Shown here: piece by piece, positions 25,221-33,713 of the stretch
How positions within the stretch are numbered: position 1 is the first letter of the stretch
Layout: every line of letters starts with the position of its first letter
From: Constantimarinum furrinae
Lineage (GTDB): Bacteria; Bacteroidota; Bacteroidia; Flavobacteriales; Flavobacteriaceae
DNA length: 64,000 nucleotides
NCBI RefSeq assembly: GCF_014295415.1
Contig: NZ_CP052909.1
Span: 1,736,001-1,800,000 of the forward strand
Direction of reading: 5' to 3'
Notes under the pieces: generated by a model
What the model was told of the DNA's origin: nothing
Database searches by the model: none
Seen by the model: the letters and a program-made list of their open reading frames with translations, nothing else
Translations under genes and position numbers: made by a program

Positions 25221-25616
25221 TTACTTAAGTTTTGTCCAAGAGTATTTTCTAAAAAACTGTTTAAACCACACCTTCCAATTTAATGCTTGATCCTTGTGTG
25301 CATTATATGAACAAATACGGCACTTTTGAGAATTTACTTCAACTTCATAACCACCATATTTAGTAGCTCTTAATTCATTGTCCTTAATTTGTTGAAAGTT
25401 ATTGGATCCACATCTAGGACATTTTTCATTATCTTCAACTTCTTGCGGATGAGTTAATTGTACTATTTTACTCTTTGTTAAATTCCTTTTTCGTAGCTCT
25501 TCTGAAATTTTTTCCTGAGATGCAGGCATAAACTCTTTTTGACGGAACTTTGAAAAAAATGAAAGTTCCTTGTCCGTTAAGTTTTGTAAAAATTGATCTA
25601 AAGTCTCTGTTTTCAA
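25221..25616 (-). CDS. zinc-ribbon-like hypothetical protein
   Basis: This 131-residue protein has an N-terminal helical part (LTDKELSFFSKFRQKEFMPAS), then a ribbon with CPRCGSNNF and KCRICSYN. It shares this layout, including DKEL/YEL-xxF-xKF near the start, with the protein at 21,224. The ribbon probably binds zinc. The role is unknown; nucleic-acid binding is one option. Cassette 20. Confidence 0.6.
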   Translation of the reverse strand: MKTETLDQFLQNLTDKELSFFSKFRQKEFMPASQEKISEELRKRNLTKSKIVQLTHPQEVEDNEKCPRCGSNNFQQIKDNELRATKYGGYEVEVNSQKCRICSYNAHKDQALNWKVWFKQFFRKYSWTKLK

Positions 25617-25619
25617 AAT

Positions 25620-25845
25620 TAATTACAACGGTCCTGGCTATCGCTTGGTGCGGTCTGCGGCGCTGAATTGGCGTGCCAACAAAACGCGGCAGCGTTTGTG
25701 GGAAGCTTCGCGCTGCGAAGCGTGCGATTCAGCAGTATCGGAGGAGCCGTTTGTTTGTTTTTTCGGAAGTTAAGATAATACTTTTAAAGGAAAGCCAATC
25801 AGTTTACTCAACTCTAGCAATTTGCGATAGGCGTTGTTGTAGCAC
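25620..25845 (-). repeat. attC-like site 19, A class (second copy of duplicated cassette)
   Basis: Near-identical to site 23. The right arm GTTGTAGCAC pairs with GTGCTACAAC of site 18. Confidence 0.95.
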
Positions 25846-26426
25846 GTTTATTATTTTAAAGTGTCATAGAATTGGTCTGGGTTTGTAATGAACAAATGAG
25901 CTCGTGATTCTTTGATTAATTCCACTAAATTTTGAATTTTAGGCTCGCACAAATTCCCTTTGTCGTCCATTAAAATCCATTCGTTTTTCTCGCATAAATC
26001 CAACATTGATTTTATAAAAATCAGAGTTGAGTCGGTCAAGTCCGTCCGAAATCGAAAATCCTCAATGTAATTTTCTTTGTCATTAAAATCTATGCTCAAA
26101 TCGTGGTCAAATTCCGCTTTTCCCGTTTTCCAACTCGTTCCGCCATTCCATTCCGCACGAGTGATTATTTTGTCAATATCCTTTCTCAATTCCACAATAT
26201 CAATTTCAATTCCTTTCCACCATTTTGTTGAAATCGCATCTTTAAATTCAGGTTCTGGCTCATCGTTCAATTCCATATCGTAGTTTTCCCAATACTTTTC
26301 CCATTCAGCGAGTTTAATTTCGAGCTGTTTTGGTATTCCGCCATATTTTTCTTCAATCGGCTTTTTTGGAAGTACAAATGTTAGAAATTGGTTTATTGCC
26401 ATTGGGTTTTCTTAAATGTGCTACAA
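25629..26426 (-). mobile_element. duplicated cassette, copy 2
   Basis: A 798-bp unit, the second copy of 22,560-23,357. Flanking sequence differs on both sides, and the copies are separated by cassettes 20-22. Confidence 0.92.
25851..26402 (-). CDS. hypothetical protein (identical to the copy at 22,782)
   Basis: The 183-residue product has the same sequence as the gene in cassette 23, including the Trp-rich stretch STKWWKGIEIDI. The lack of divergence indicates a recent copying event or recent arrival of both copies. Function is unknown. Confidence 0.65.
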   Translation of the reverse strand: MAINQFLTFVLPKKPIEEKYGGIPKQLEIKLAEWEKYWENYDMELNDEPEPEFKDAISTKWWKGIEIDIVELRKDIDKIITRAEWNGGTSWKTGKAEFDHDLSIDFNDKENYIEDFRFRTDLTDSTLIFIKSMLDLCEKNEWILMDDKGNLCEPKIQNLVELIKESRAHLFITNPDQFYDTLK

Positions 26427-26642
26427 CGGTCCTGGCTATCGCTTGGTGCGGTCTGCGGCGCTGGATCGGCGTGCCAACAAAACGCGCTAGCGTTTGTGGG
26501 AAGCTTCGCCCTGCGAAGCGTGCGATTCAGCCGCATCGGATGCGCCGTTTGTTTATTTTTTCGGAAGTTAAGATAATACTTTTGAAGGAAAGCCAATCAA
26601 TTTACTCAACAGTAGCACTTGGCGATAGGCGTTGTTATGTGT
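26418..26642 (-). repeat. attC-like site 18, A class
   Basis: h1 AAACGCGCTAGCGTTT, h2 GCTTCGCCCTGCGAAGC. The right arm GTTATGTGT pairs with ACACATAAC of site 17. Confidence 0.92.
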
Positions 26643-26650
26643 AGGTTGGT

Positions 26651-27037
26651 CTAGTTATTTAATTTGATAAAACTTCTTGGTGACGATCCGTCTGGTCCAA
26701 TATCTAATTTATTTCCACTAATCCACAACAGACCATTTCCTAGTTCAATAAATTCTGTTCCATCAAGATTAAAAGTTTTCCAATTACTGAATTCAATGAT
26801 GCAATTTGATTTTGCACTTATTTGCCAAGTTCCTGAATCAACTAATTCAATATTATTTGATTTAAAACTATGAGAAAAAGTTCCGTCAGCATTTAATTTT
26901 AGATAATTTTCAGCTCCCGAAATGTTTTCACAATAATATTTTCCTTCCACTTTTTCTGCGCAATTTCTTAAGTCTAAACAACTTTGAAATGAGCAAAAAA
27001 GTAAACAAAACAAAAAGTATTTAAAACTGGCTCTCAT
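26651..27037 (-). CDS. small lipoprotein
   Basis: This 128-residue protein has a lipobox signal (SFQSC, Cys about 20). The mature part is cysteine-containing (NCAEKVEGKYYCEN) and beta-rich, with LNADGTFSHSF and SGTWQISAKSNCIIEF, typical of small Bacteroidota lipoproteins with lipocalin-like folds. No family is assigned. Cassette 18. Confidence 0.55.
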   Translation of the reverse strand: MRASFKYFLFCLLFCSFQSCLDLRNCAEKVEGKYYCENISGAENYLKLNADGTFSHSFKSNNIELVDSGTWQISAKSNCIIEFSNWKTFNLDGTEFIELGNGLLWISGNKLDIGPDGSSPRSFIKLNN

Positions 27038-27064
27038 TATTCAATTTGGGATGATTTTCAACTT

Positions 27065-27290
27065 ACACATAACGGTCCTGGCTATCGCTTGGTGCGGTCT
27101 GCGGCGCTGAATTGGCGAGCCAACAAAACGCGTTAGCGTTTGTGGGAAGCTTCGCTCTGCGAAGCGTGCGAATCAGCAGCACCGGATGCGCCGTTGGTTT
27201 GTTTTTTCGGAAGTTAAGATAATACTTTTGCAGGAAAGCGAATCAATTTACTCAACTGGAGCACTTAGCAGATAGCCGTTGTTATGCTTA
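27065..27290 (-). repeat. attC-like site 17, A class
   Basis: h1 AAACGCGTTAGCGTTT, h2 GCTTCGCTCTGCGAAGC. The right arm GTTATGCTTA pairs with TAAGCATAAC of site 16 (10 bp). Confidence 0.92.
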
Positions 27291-27776
27291 GTTAATCTTA
27301 TCTTTAAGATTGTACTTATTTCGAAACATAAAAATCAGAGCAACCATTATAATCCACTTGGACATATTTATTCCTAATGTCATCCAGCCATAGAACGAAA
27401 TGAAATCCACTGCATCGGAATTTTGAATAGCGTCGCTATTCTCGGCAAATAAACCTGACAGCTTGTTCGTAATGGGACTCAGAAATATTGCAATAATTAC
27501 TAAAATTGTGAATGTTTTCTTTGGAAAGTCAGCTAAGTAAATTCCATCGGAGCCGGAACTTGTTTTAATCTTTTTTAAAATCAAGACAGTAGATATAACG
27601 TACAATATTAGTGTTAGTATCGGTATTATGAAAGTCTGAATTTTAAATGATACTCCTGAAGCTGTTAATCCGAAATATGTTAAATGTGTGAAGAACACCA
27701 AAACTGAGTCAAAAGCTTCAATAAAAACAAATCCAAAAATTATCCAAAGTATTAGAAGTACATTTTCTTTACTCAT
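27288..27776 (-). CDS. integral membrane hypothetical protein
   Basis: This 162-residue protein has four predicted membrane helices (about residues 6-25, 47-68, 88-107 and 128-150). A short cytoplasmic loop KKIKTSSGSDG lies between the second and third. There is no recognisable transporter or enzyme motif. Its stop overlaps the outer arm of site 17 by three bases. Cassette 17. Confidence 0.6.
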   Translation of the reverse strand: MSKENVLLILWIIFGFVFIEAFDSVLVFFTHLTYFGLTASGVSFKIQTFIIPILTLILYVISTVLILKKIKTSSGSDGIYLADFPKKTFTILVIIAIFLSPITNKLSGLFAENSDAIQNSDAVDFISFYGWMTLGINMSKWIIMVALIFMFRNKYNLKDKIN

Positions 27777-27793
27777 CGAATGTGTGTCTTAAT

Positions 27794-28018
27794 TAAGCAT
27801 AACGGTCCTGGCTATCTTTTCGGCGGGGCTGGCGGCGTGCGCGGGCTGTGCCAAACCACGCCGGTGGCGTGGGTGGAAGCTTCGCCTGCGAAGCGTCCGA
27901 TTCAGCTGCATCGGATGAGCCGCCTCTGAGATTTATCAGAACCTATTTCGTTGATTTAAATGTATGAATTTTAAATTAGTTCAGCGGTACCGCTGAATGA
28001 TAGCCGTTGTTGGCAAAC
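27794..28018 (-). repeat. attC-like site 16, B class
   Basis: h1 CCACGCCGGTGGCGTGG, h2 GCTTCGCCTGCGAAGC, CAGCGGTACCGCTG present. The right arm GTTGGCAAAC pairs with GTTTGCCAAC of site 15 (10 bp). Confidence 0.92.
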
Positions 28019-28023
28019 GTTAA

Positions 28024-28500
28024 TTACCAAAATATACTAAACATTCTCTCTTCCTTTATGGCTAACCTTTGTTTATAGAAAAAAATAATCGTCAAGATTA
28101 GAGTGAACAGTGGAAAGTAAAGGAACTCAAATTTTGTGGATAAAAAGTAAAACAAGATGTCTAAAAAAAGTCCAAAAATAATTGCTACCTTAAGGTTTGC
28201 CTTTGAAATGAAATTCATTTTACTTATTAAATACCTACCGACAGGCAATAAAAATTCGTGATAATTGTATATGGATTGTCCTTTTTCTAAAGGAAATTCT
28301 TGATCCTTAATTAAACTGAAATATGTCAATAAATTTTTTTCGTATTCTTCAAATTTTGATTTATCCCAAGTCCTTAATAATCCATTTGTAATATTAATTG
28401 TAGAATTATAATGTATTCTCCTTTTGCTAAAATCAGATTGGGATTCATTGTTGTGAATGAACTCTTTTAGCTTTTCTTGTAGAACTGATTTGTTTAGCAC
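28024..28500 (-). CDS. membrane-associated hypothetical protein
   Basis: This 158-residue protein has a soluble N-terminal half (about 95 residues, many charged) followed by two close membrane helices (LKVAIIFGLFLDILFYFL and FLYFPLFTLILTIIFFY). It ends in a short basic tail. No family is recognised. The layout resembles small membrane-tethered effectors. Cassette 16. Confidence 0.55.
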   Translation of the reverse strand: MLNKSVLQEKLKEFIHNNESQSDFSKRRIHYNSTINITNGLLRTWDKSKFEEYEKNLLTYFSLIKDQEFPLEKGQSIYNYHEFLLPVGRYLISKMNFISKANLKVAIIFGLFLDILFYFLSTKFEFLYFPLFTLILTIIFFYKQRLAIKEERMFSIFW

Positions 28501-28517
28501 ATCAGAATTTTATAAAT

Positions 28518-28744
28518 GTTTGCCAACGGTTCTGGCTATCGCTTGGTGCGGTTTGAGGCGCTGAATTAGCGTGCCAACAAAACGCGCTAGCGTTTGTGGG
28601 AAGCTTCGCGCTGCGAAGCGTGCGATTCAGCAGCACTGGATGAGCCGCCTCTAAGTTTTATCAGAACCTATTAATTTGATTTAAATGTAAGAATAATAAT
28701 TCTGTTACTGATCGAGCAATAAGCAGATAGCCGTTGTTATGTGC
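28518..28744 (-). repeat. attC-like site 15, D class
   Basis: h1 AAACGCGCTAGCGTTT, h2 GCTTCGCGCTGCGAAGC. The spacer is GGTTCT rather than GGTCCT. The right arm GTTATGTGC pairs with GCACATAAC of site 14. Confidence 0.9.
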
Positions 28745-29471
28745 TGGCTTTTTTTAATTTATTTTCCATACCGTAAATCAACTCTCGGAAGTTTTGAAAT
28801 CCACCAAGATTTAATTTTTCAGGTTGTTTTTTATCTCCAATTTGGAATATTATAATTCCGATTATTATTGGTATCGTTAACCACCAATTAAAACTCCAAA
28901 TCCACCAAATTGCAATCATCGCAAAAATTCCGATAAACATAATATTTCGTCCAATCCGAGATAATTTATGCGATTGATATTCAAATTCGGACATTGTTCC
29001 TGGCGCAATTCTATTAACTTCATCAATCAATAATCCACCATATTTTAGGAAAAAGGGATTGATTTCAGAACTCGGTTTTAATTCAGTTGTGTCAGCTCCT
29101 TTTTCAGTAAGATTTTGTTTTAATGTTCTAAATATTGATGCGGTTTGACAATTCTGTCCCAATAATTTAATTGGTTCAATACTATCCCTTTTCGCATGGT
29201 CAGAAATATATTCACATAAATCAAAAACCGTTTTGTTGTGTTCATCAATTAAAATACTTTCAATTTCAAAAAGCGGTCTATTAATTTTGAAACTTTTATG
29301 ATAAACTCGCGCAAGATCTTTAGGATTCATTAAATCACAGGCAACACGCAAATCGAAAATAGTACTCTCGAAATCTAGATCCATCCCTTCAAAAACTTCA
29401 GGGTCAAATTCAATTTGGTATTTATATTGAGATATGAATATCTGTAGTAAATCTTCTTTACTATATTTCAT
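28737..29471 (-). CDS. membrane-associated hypothetical protein
   Basis: This 244-residue protein is helical and soluble over residues 1-170. Two tightly spaced membrane helices follow (IMFIGIFAMIAIWWIW and WLTIPIIIGIIIFQI), then a polar tail. The N-terminal half has no metal or nucleotide motif that I recognise. The stop codon lies within the site 15 right arm. Cassette 15. Confidence 0.55.
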   Translation of the reverse strand: MKYSKEDLLQIFISQYKYQIEFDPEVFEGMDLDFESTIFDLRVACDLMNPKDLARVYHKSFKINRPLFEIESILIDEHNKTVFDLCEYISDHAKRDSIEPIKLLGQNCQTASIFRTLKQNLTEKGADTTELKPSSEINPFFLKYGGLLIDEVNRIAPGTMSEFEYQSHKLSRIGRNIMFIGIFAMIAIWWIWSFNWWLTIPIIIGIIIFQIGDKKQPEKLNLGGFQNFRELIYGMENKLKKAST

Positions 29472-29495
29472 TTTTTATGCTCTTTTCTTCAGCTT

Positions 29496-29710
29496 GCACA
29501 TAACGGTCCTGGCTATTAATAGTTGCGATTAGCAGCGCGTCTGGCTCAGAAAAAATTTTGCGGTAGCAAAATGTTGGAAGCGAAGCGTGCGAATCAGCAG
29601 GGTAGGAGCGCTGCTTAGTTTAAATTTATCGGAAGTAATTTACAACAATTGTAGGAAAGCCAATCAATTTTTCTCGAACCGAGCAATTTTTAATAGCCGT
29701 TGTTACCAGC
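29496..29710 (-). repeat. attC-like site 14, divergent
   Basis: h1 ATTTTGCGGTAGCAAAAT. h2 is reduced to GGAAGCGAAGCGTGCGAATCAGC. L-box GGCTATTAA against TTTTTAATAGCC. The right arm GTTACCAGC pairs with GCTGGTAAC of site 13. Confidence 0.9.
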
Positions 29711-29715
29711 TATTA

Positions 29716-30642
29716 TTATCCATTGTTCAATTTAGTAAGTTTTTCAACAGTTGTCGTCAAAAGAACTTGTTTTATATGATACCTGTTATATAATTCTCTA
29801 CCAAAATCTTGTATTCGTTCGATTGGATTCAAATCAGAATTTATGTTATTGTTATTATTTAAAAATCCAAAATCACTTTCAAGAGTTTCAATGTAACTAT
29901 AGGGATTTAACCAACTTTGCTTATTATAAAATGCAGAATCGAAAATATTAGTCAACGTATCACTTAATCGAGAAACTACTCTAAAATATTCTGATGAGTG
30001 CCATCCAATATCTGAACCATTTTGGTCAAAGGAATAATAGTGTCTTGCAGTATTAACTTTTTCGTGTGGAAAAATAGAAACGTGGCTTCGTAAAAAAGGA
30101 ACAAATCCAAAATAAGAAACCCAATTCCTTTGATAAATACTATTTACTCCAAAATCGAATGGATGATAACGAAATCTATACATCGAATTAAATAGATTCT
30201 TAACATAACTATCTTTTTTTAAATCTAATGGTGCGACATAAAATGCAGAAACATTTTCTTGTCCGTTAAGCTTTAATAAAATGTTGTGTTGATAATCTTC
30301 TGCATTATCAGCCATCTCTCTTAGTTTAAAAAATAGAGTTGGATTATCATTTAATTGCTTTTCTTTTCTAAATTTTCTAATTCGTTGATGCGGTTTATTA
30401 GATAAGTAGTTCAAATTAAACTTTGTGTCAATTGCAGTTAATCCGTGAGAAACTTTGAATTGCAAATACATTGGAACAATTAAATCAACTCTCTTGTCAG
30501 CTCCAGTTAATTGTTCATTCACATCTATTAGTCTGAATGGCATTGCATTATAGGGCGGCGAAATCCATCCAAAATATGTAGCTACATCAGCTTCTACTTG
30601 TTTTTCAGATAATTCGCTTCTTATATGGAATTTTCTCGCCAT
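29716..30642 (-). CDS. hypothetical protein, possible PD-(D/E)xK-like nuclease fold
   Basis: This 308-residue cytoplasmic protein has an N-terminal region DKRVDLIVPMYLQFKVSHG that could be a PD-(D/E)xK-type active site (Asp, then QxK on the next strand), as in several restriction-like proteins. The rest has no recognised motif apart from aromatic-rich stretches (SMYRFRYHPFDFG). The nuclease reading is tentative. Defence-type cargo next door (cassettes 12 and 13) makes it worth testing. Cassette 14. Confidence 0.5.
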   Translation of the reverse strand: MARKFHIRSELSEKQVEADVATYFGWISPPYNAMPFRLIDVNEQLTGADKRVDLIVPMYLQFKVSHGLTAIDTKFNLNYLSNKPHQRIRKFRKEKQLNDNPTLFFKLREMADNAEDYQHNILLKLNGQENVSAFYVAPLDLKKDSYVKNLFNSMYRFRYHPFDFGVNSIYQRNWVSYFGFVPFLRSHVSIFPHEKVNTARHYYSFDQNGSDIGWHSSEYFRVVSRLSDTLTNIFDSAFYNKQSWLNPYSYIETLESDFGFLNNNNNINSDLNPIERIQDFGRELYNRYHIKQVLLTTTVEKLTKLNNG

Positions 30643-30658
30643 TTGGTTTTTTCTAATT

Positions 30659-30881
30659 GCTGGTAACGGTCCTGGCTATCTTTTCGGCGGGGCTGGCGGC
30701 GTGCGCGGGCTGTGCCAAACCACGCCGGTGGCGTGGGTGGAAGCTTCGCCTGCGAAGCGTGCGATTCAGCCGCATCAGATGAGCCGCCTCTGAGATTTAT
30801 CAGAACCTATATTTTGAATTGTAAGATAAATAATAAAATTGACCCACAAGTACCGCTGAATGATAGCCGTTGTTACCCAAC
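30659..30881 (-). repeat. attC-like site 13, B class
   Basis: h1 CCACGCCGGTGGCGTGG, h2 GCTTCGCCTGCGAAGC. The right arm GTTACCCAAC pairs with GTTGGGTAAC of site 12 (10 bp). The stop codon of the cassette 13 gene lies inside this arm. Confidence 0.92.
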
Positions 30882-31529
30882 GTATTTACTAATTAAGTCA
30901 TCAATAAAGTAAGAATCTGATCTGCCGTCAAACATAATAATCGAGTTTTCGGTATCCATAAAAGTGCTAGCATATTCAATGATTGATTTTGGAATTAGTA
31001 TCAGAAACTCAATTTCTTCAAAATCAATATTCAATTCAGAACTGTCAAATGGTTCATTATGAGCAAGAATTTTATCTCGCCAATTTTTAAGATGTTGAAA
31101 AGAACTGTCAGACGTTTTAAATTTTCTATAAAAAGCGATGAAGTGGCGGATATAATTTTGGGGCTCCATTTTATCGACTTCCATTTTATCAAATATCAAT
31201 TTATATTTTGATTCGAATTCCTCCCACTTGTTTGGGAAGAGTTCAAATGGATAAGATATAGAAATACCTACGCTATTATTTATAAGCTCATCGATACATC
31301 TTGTTTTATATTTTTTACTTTCGGAATCGTAAACTCTAGCTATTGATAAGATTGCATTTTCTTTTGCATTAATTCTAATATAATTGAACAGTTTTTGCTC
31401 AGTTTTCTCCAGTCTAGAATGATTTACCCGATCAAATATCTTTCTATACACATTATAATTCAAATCAGCTAAAAACGTATCTGTCGCGATTCCCTTTGAC
31501 AGTATTTCGTTGAATTTTGTGTGTGTCAT
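30873..31529 (-). CDS. HEPN/AbiU2-like protein
   Basis: This 218-residue all-helical protein contains the motif LKNWRDKILAHNE, i.e. R-x5-H within a helix. This resembles the Rx4-6H RNase motif of HEPN domains and the AbiU2 family of abortive-infection proteins. HEPN proteins are usually RNA cleavers in toxin or phage-defence settings. No antitoxin gene shares the cassette. The family call is moderate and activity is inference. The TAA stop lies in the site arm. Cassette 13. Confidence 0.6.
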   Translation of the reverse strand: MTHTKFNEILSKGIATDTFLADLNYNVYRKIFDRVNHSRLEKTEQKLFNYIRINAKENAILSIARVYDSESKKYKTRCIDELINNSVGISISYPFELFPNKWEEFESKYKLIFDKMEVDKMEPQNYIRHFIAFYRKFKTSDSSFQHLKNWRDKILAHNEPFDSSELNIDFEEIEFLILIPKSIIEYASTFMDTENSIIMFDGRSDSYFIDDLISKYVG

Positions 31530-31536
31530 TTAATAT

Positions 31537-31760
31537 GTTGGGTAACGGTTTCGTATAATGCTCGTGTGGCGGTTTGGCGGCTGGCTCGGCGTGTCAAAAA
31601 TTTGCGTTAGCAAATGTTGGCAGCATCGCTATGCGATGCGTGCGATTCAGCAGTAAGGGGAGCCGCGTACGAGTTTTGTCGGAATCTAAATTACTCTTTT
31701 TTTGTAAGAACTCGAATACCATTACCCAACGAGCCATACGCATTATACGTTGTTGTGAGT
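31537..31760 (-). repeat. attC-like site 12, C class
   Basis: L-box CGTATAATGC against GCATTATACG, h1 ATTTGCGTTAGCAAAT, h2 GCATCGCTATGCGATGC. The right arm GTTGTGAGT pairs with ACTCACAAC of site 11. Confidence 0.92.
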
Positions 31761-31764
31761 AGTT

Positions 31765-32538
31765 TTAATTTCCATAGTTTTTTATCCAACCTTTTATATC
31801 TTCAAAATCCTTAAGTTCTAATTGAAATTTTAGTGGTTTGACAAAATCAATGGCTCCTTTGGTAAATGTTGATGTAGTTGCAATTATTGCCTGATTATAA
31901 TTTTCAGCAGATTTAATGCCATATAAACCGCGAACCAATTCTACTCCCACTTTATTTTCAGGATTATATCTTTTACACTCTACTATGAACATTTGATGTC
32001 CAAATGGGGAATTATATACAGCTATGATATCTTTACCTCCATCTTTTGTACTGGGTGTTAAAGTCACTTCATAGCCCTTGTCATGAAGAATAGCAGCGAT
32101 TAGTTCCTCAAATTTTCTTGGATTCATCTCACGCATAAACTGAGGATGTTTTCCCAAATATTTGATAAGCTCGTCATTTATTTCATTTAAATCGATTTGA
32201 AGTTGTTCTTTATTTTCAATATCCCCTGAATCAAAAAATTGCGGATAAACTTCTTTTATCGGATTATATTTTGAATATCCTTGAGCCACGTACTTATTCG
32301 TGTATGGATACACAACACCATTCCTCGGGATACGTTCACCTATGGCCTGAGCTTCATTTTCATCCATGTGTTTTTTACATAAAAATGGACAAGTATAATC
32401 TTGTTCATAAAATGTCTCGGAACTGTGTACATAATAGTCGTAAAGTACAACTTCATATTCCGCAGGATCTATGCAGTTTTGAACCGAGCATTTTGTATCA
32501 CGCTCGTACTTCAAGTATTTTTTATAGTTTTTTTCCAA
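31765..32538 (-). CDS. Mrr-type restriction endonuclease
   Basis: This 257-residue protein has an N-terminal zinc-finger-like module (C17, C22, C50, C54, H57). The C-terminal Mrr_cat domain contains KFEELIAAILHDKGYEVTL, DGGKDIIAV (D170) and FIVECKRY (E187, K189), which form the PD-(D/E)xK active site. The final KGAIDFVKPLKFQLELKD is also typical. Mrr-type enzymes cut modified or foreign DNA. It is the only gene of cassette 12 and has no methylase, consistent with a modification-dependent enzyme. Confidence 0.85.
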   Translation of the reverse strand: MEKNYKKYLKYERDTKCSVQNCIDPAEYEVVLYDYYVHSSETFYEQDYTCPFLCKKHMDENEAQAIGERIPRNGVVYPYTNKYVAQGYSKYNPIKEVYPQFFDSGDIENKEQLQIDLNEINDELIKYLGKHPQFMREMNPRKFEELIAAILHDKGYEVTLTPSTKDGGKDIIAVYNSPFGHQMFIVECKRYNPENKVGVELVRGLYGIKSAENYNQAIIATTSTFTKGAIDFVKPLKFQLELKDFEDIKGWIKNYGN

Positions 32539-32542
32539 AATT

Positions 32543-32767
32543 ACTCACAACGGTCCTGGCTATCGCTTGGTGCGGTCTGCGGCGCTGAGTCGGCGTGCCA
32601 ACAAAACGCGCTAGCGTTTGTGGGAAGCTTCGCGCTGCGAAGCGTGCGATTCAGCAGCATTGGAGGAGCCGCGTCTAAGATTTATCAGAACCTATTAATT
32701 TGATTTAAATGTAAGAATAATAATTCTGTTACTGATCGAGCACTTAGCGATAGGCGTTGTTATGCAT
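32543..32767 (-). repeat. attC-like site 11, D class
   Basis: h1 AAACGCGCTAGCGTTT, h2 GCTTCGCGCTGCGAAGC. The right arm GTTATGCAT pairs with ATGCATAAC of site 10. Confidence 0.92.
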
Positions 32768-32777
32768 CGAATGGTTA

Positions 32778-33494
32778 TTAACTCTTAACTAATTTTTTTG
32801 CAATCCTTTTTTGGTTTTCATTTTCTATTATAATGAAATAAAGACCACTTTTTAGATTTTCAATATTTATTAAAGTTTTATCAGAATTCATGGTTGATCT
32901 TGAAAAAAGTAATTTACCATTAACATCTACAATTTGTAGGCTTTCAATATTTAACCCTTGTAATGATTGCACAATGACTTCGTTTGAAGTTGGATTGGGA
33001 AATATTGAAAAAGTGTCAAAACTTATATCCTTAATGGACAATAGTTCAGTGTTGTAAAATGCTTGATCGCCTTGAACATTTACTATAATGAGGGTTTTAC
33101 TTCCATTAGATTCATTAATAATTTCATAGCCGAAAGGATCATCTATATTGCTAACAAAAAAATCATCTAAATAAATAATTTGAAAATTTTTATTTATCGG
33201 ATTGATACAATTAAACAATGTCATTGCCCAGCTATCTATTAAAAACTCTGAATTATTATGAATTAAGATTCCGTCTAAAAGATCACAAGTGAAAGTTTCA
33301 AACCCATCTGGTTGATTAAAATTTACAGTGATATGGGGAACTTCCGTATTAGACGGGGGTATATTGTTACTACCATTTATAATCAAATTTTGTAGATACC
33401 AAGTATTTTCAAAAAGCTGTAAATCTTGACTTTTCCCCTTATTATAAATGAAAATAAGTAATATTATAAGTAAAAATTTCCTCATTTGATGCAT
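32778..33494 (-). CDS. secreted protein with T9SS sorting domain
   Basis: This 238-residue protein has a signal peptide (KFLLIILLIFIYNKGKSQ), a lipocalin-like central part (LFENTWYLQNLIINGS), and a C-terminal type A T9SS domain. The sorting domain includes FSIFPNPTSNEVIVQ and the last motif LKSGLYFIIIENENQKRIAKKLV. It is exported across the outer membrane by the type IX system, a marker of Bacteroidota. The mature function is unknown. Cassette 11. Confidence 0.8.
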   Translation of the reverse strand: MHQMRKFLLIILLIFIYNKGKSQDLQLFENTWYLQNLIINGSNNIPPSNTEVPHITVNFNQPDGFETFTCDLLDGILIHNNSEFLIDSWAMTLFNCINPINKNFQIIYLDDFFVSNIDDPFGYEIINESNGSKTLIIVNVQGDQAFYNTELLSIKDISFDTFSIFPNPTSNEVIVQSLQGLNIESLQIVDVNGKLLFSRSTMNSDKTLINIENLKSGLYFIIIENENQKRIAKKLVKS

Positions 33495-33713
33495 AACGGT
33501 CCTGGCTATCGCTTGGTGCGGTCTGCGGCGCTGAAATGGCGTGCCAACAAAACGCGCTAGCGTTTGTGGGAAGCTTCGCGCTGCGAAGCGTGCGATTCAG
33601 CTGCATCGGATGCGCCGTTTGTTTGTTTTTTCGGTAGTTAAGATAATACTTTTGAAGGAAAGCGAATCAATTTACTCAACAGTAGCAATTAGCGATAGCC
33701 GTTGTTAGCGCCA
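33489..33713 (-). repeat. attC-like site 10, A class
   Basis: h1 AAACGCGCTAGCGTTT, h2 GCTTCGCGCTGCGAAGC. The right arm GTTAGCGCCA pairs with TGGCGCTAAC of site 9 (10 bp) and supplies the stop codon of the cassette 10 gene. Confidence 0.92.

Noticed and set aside
22560..26426. Transposon or insertion sequence as the cause of the duplicated unit
   Set aside because: No transposase is encoded in the unit. No target-site duplication was seen, and the ends coincide with cassette boundaries.
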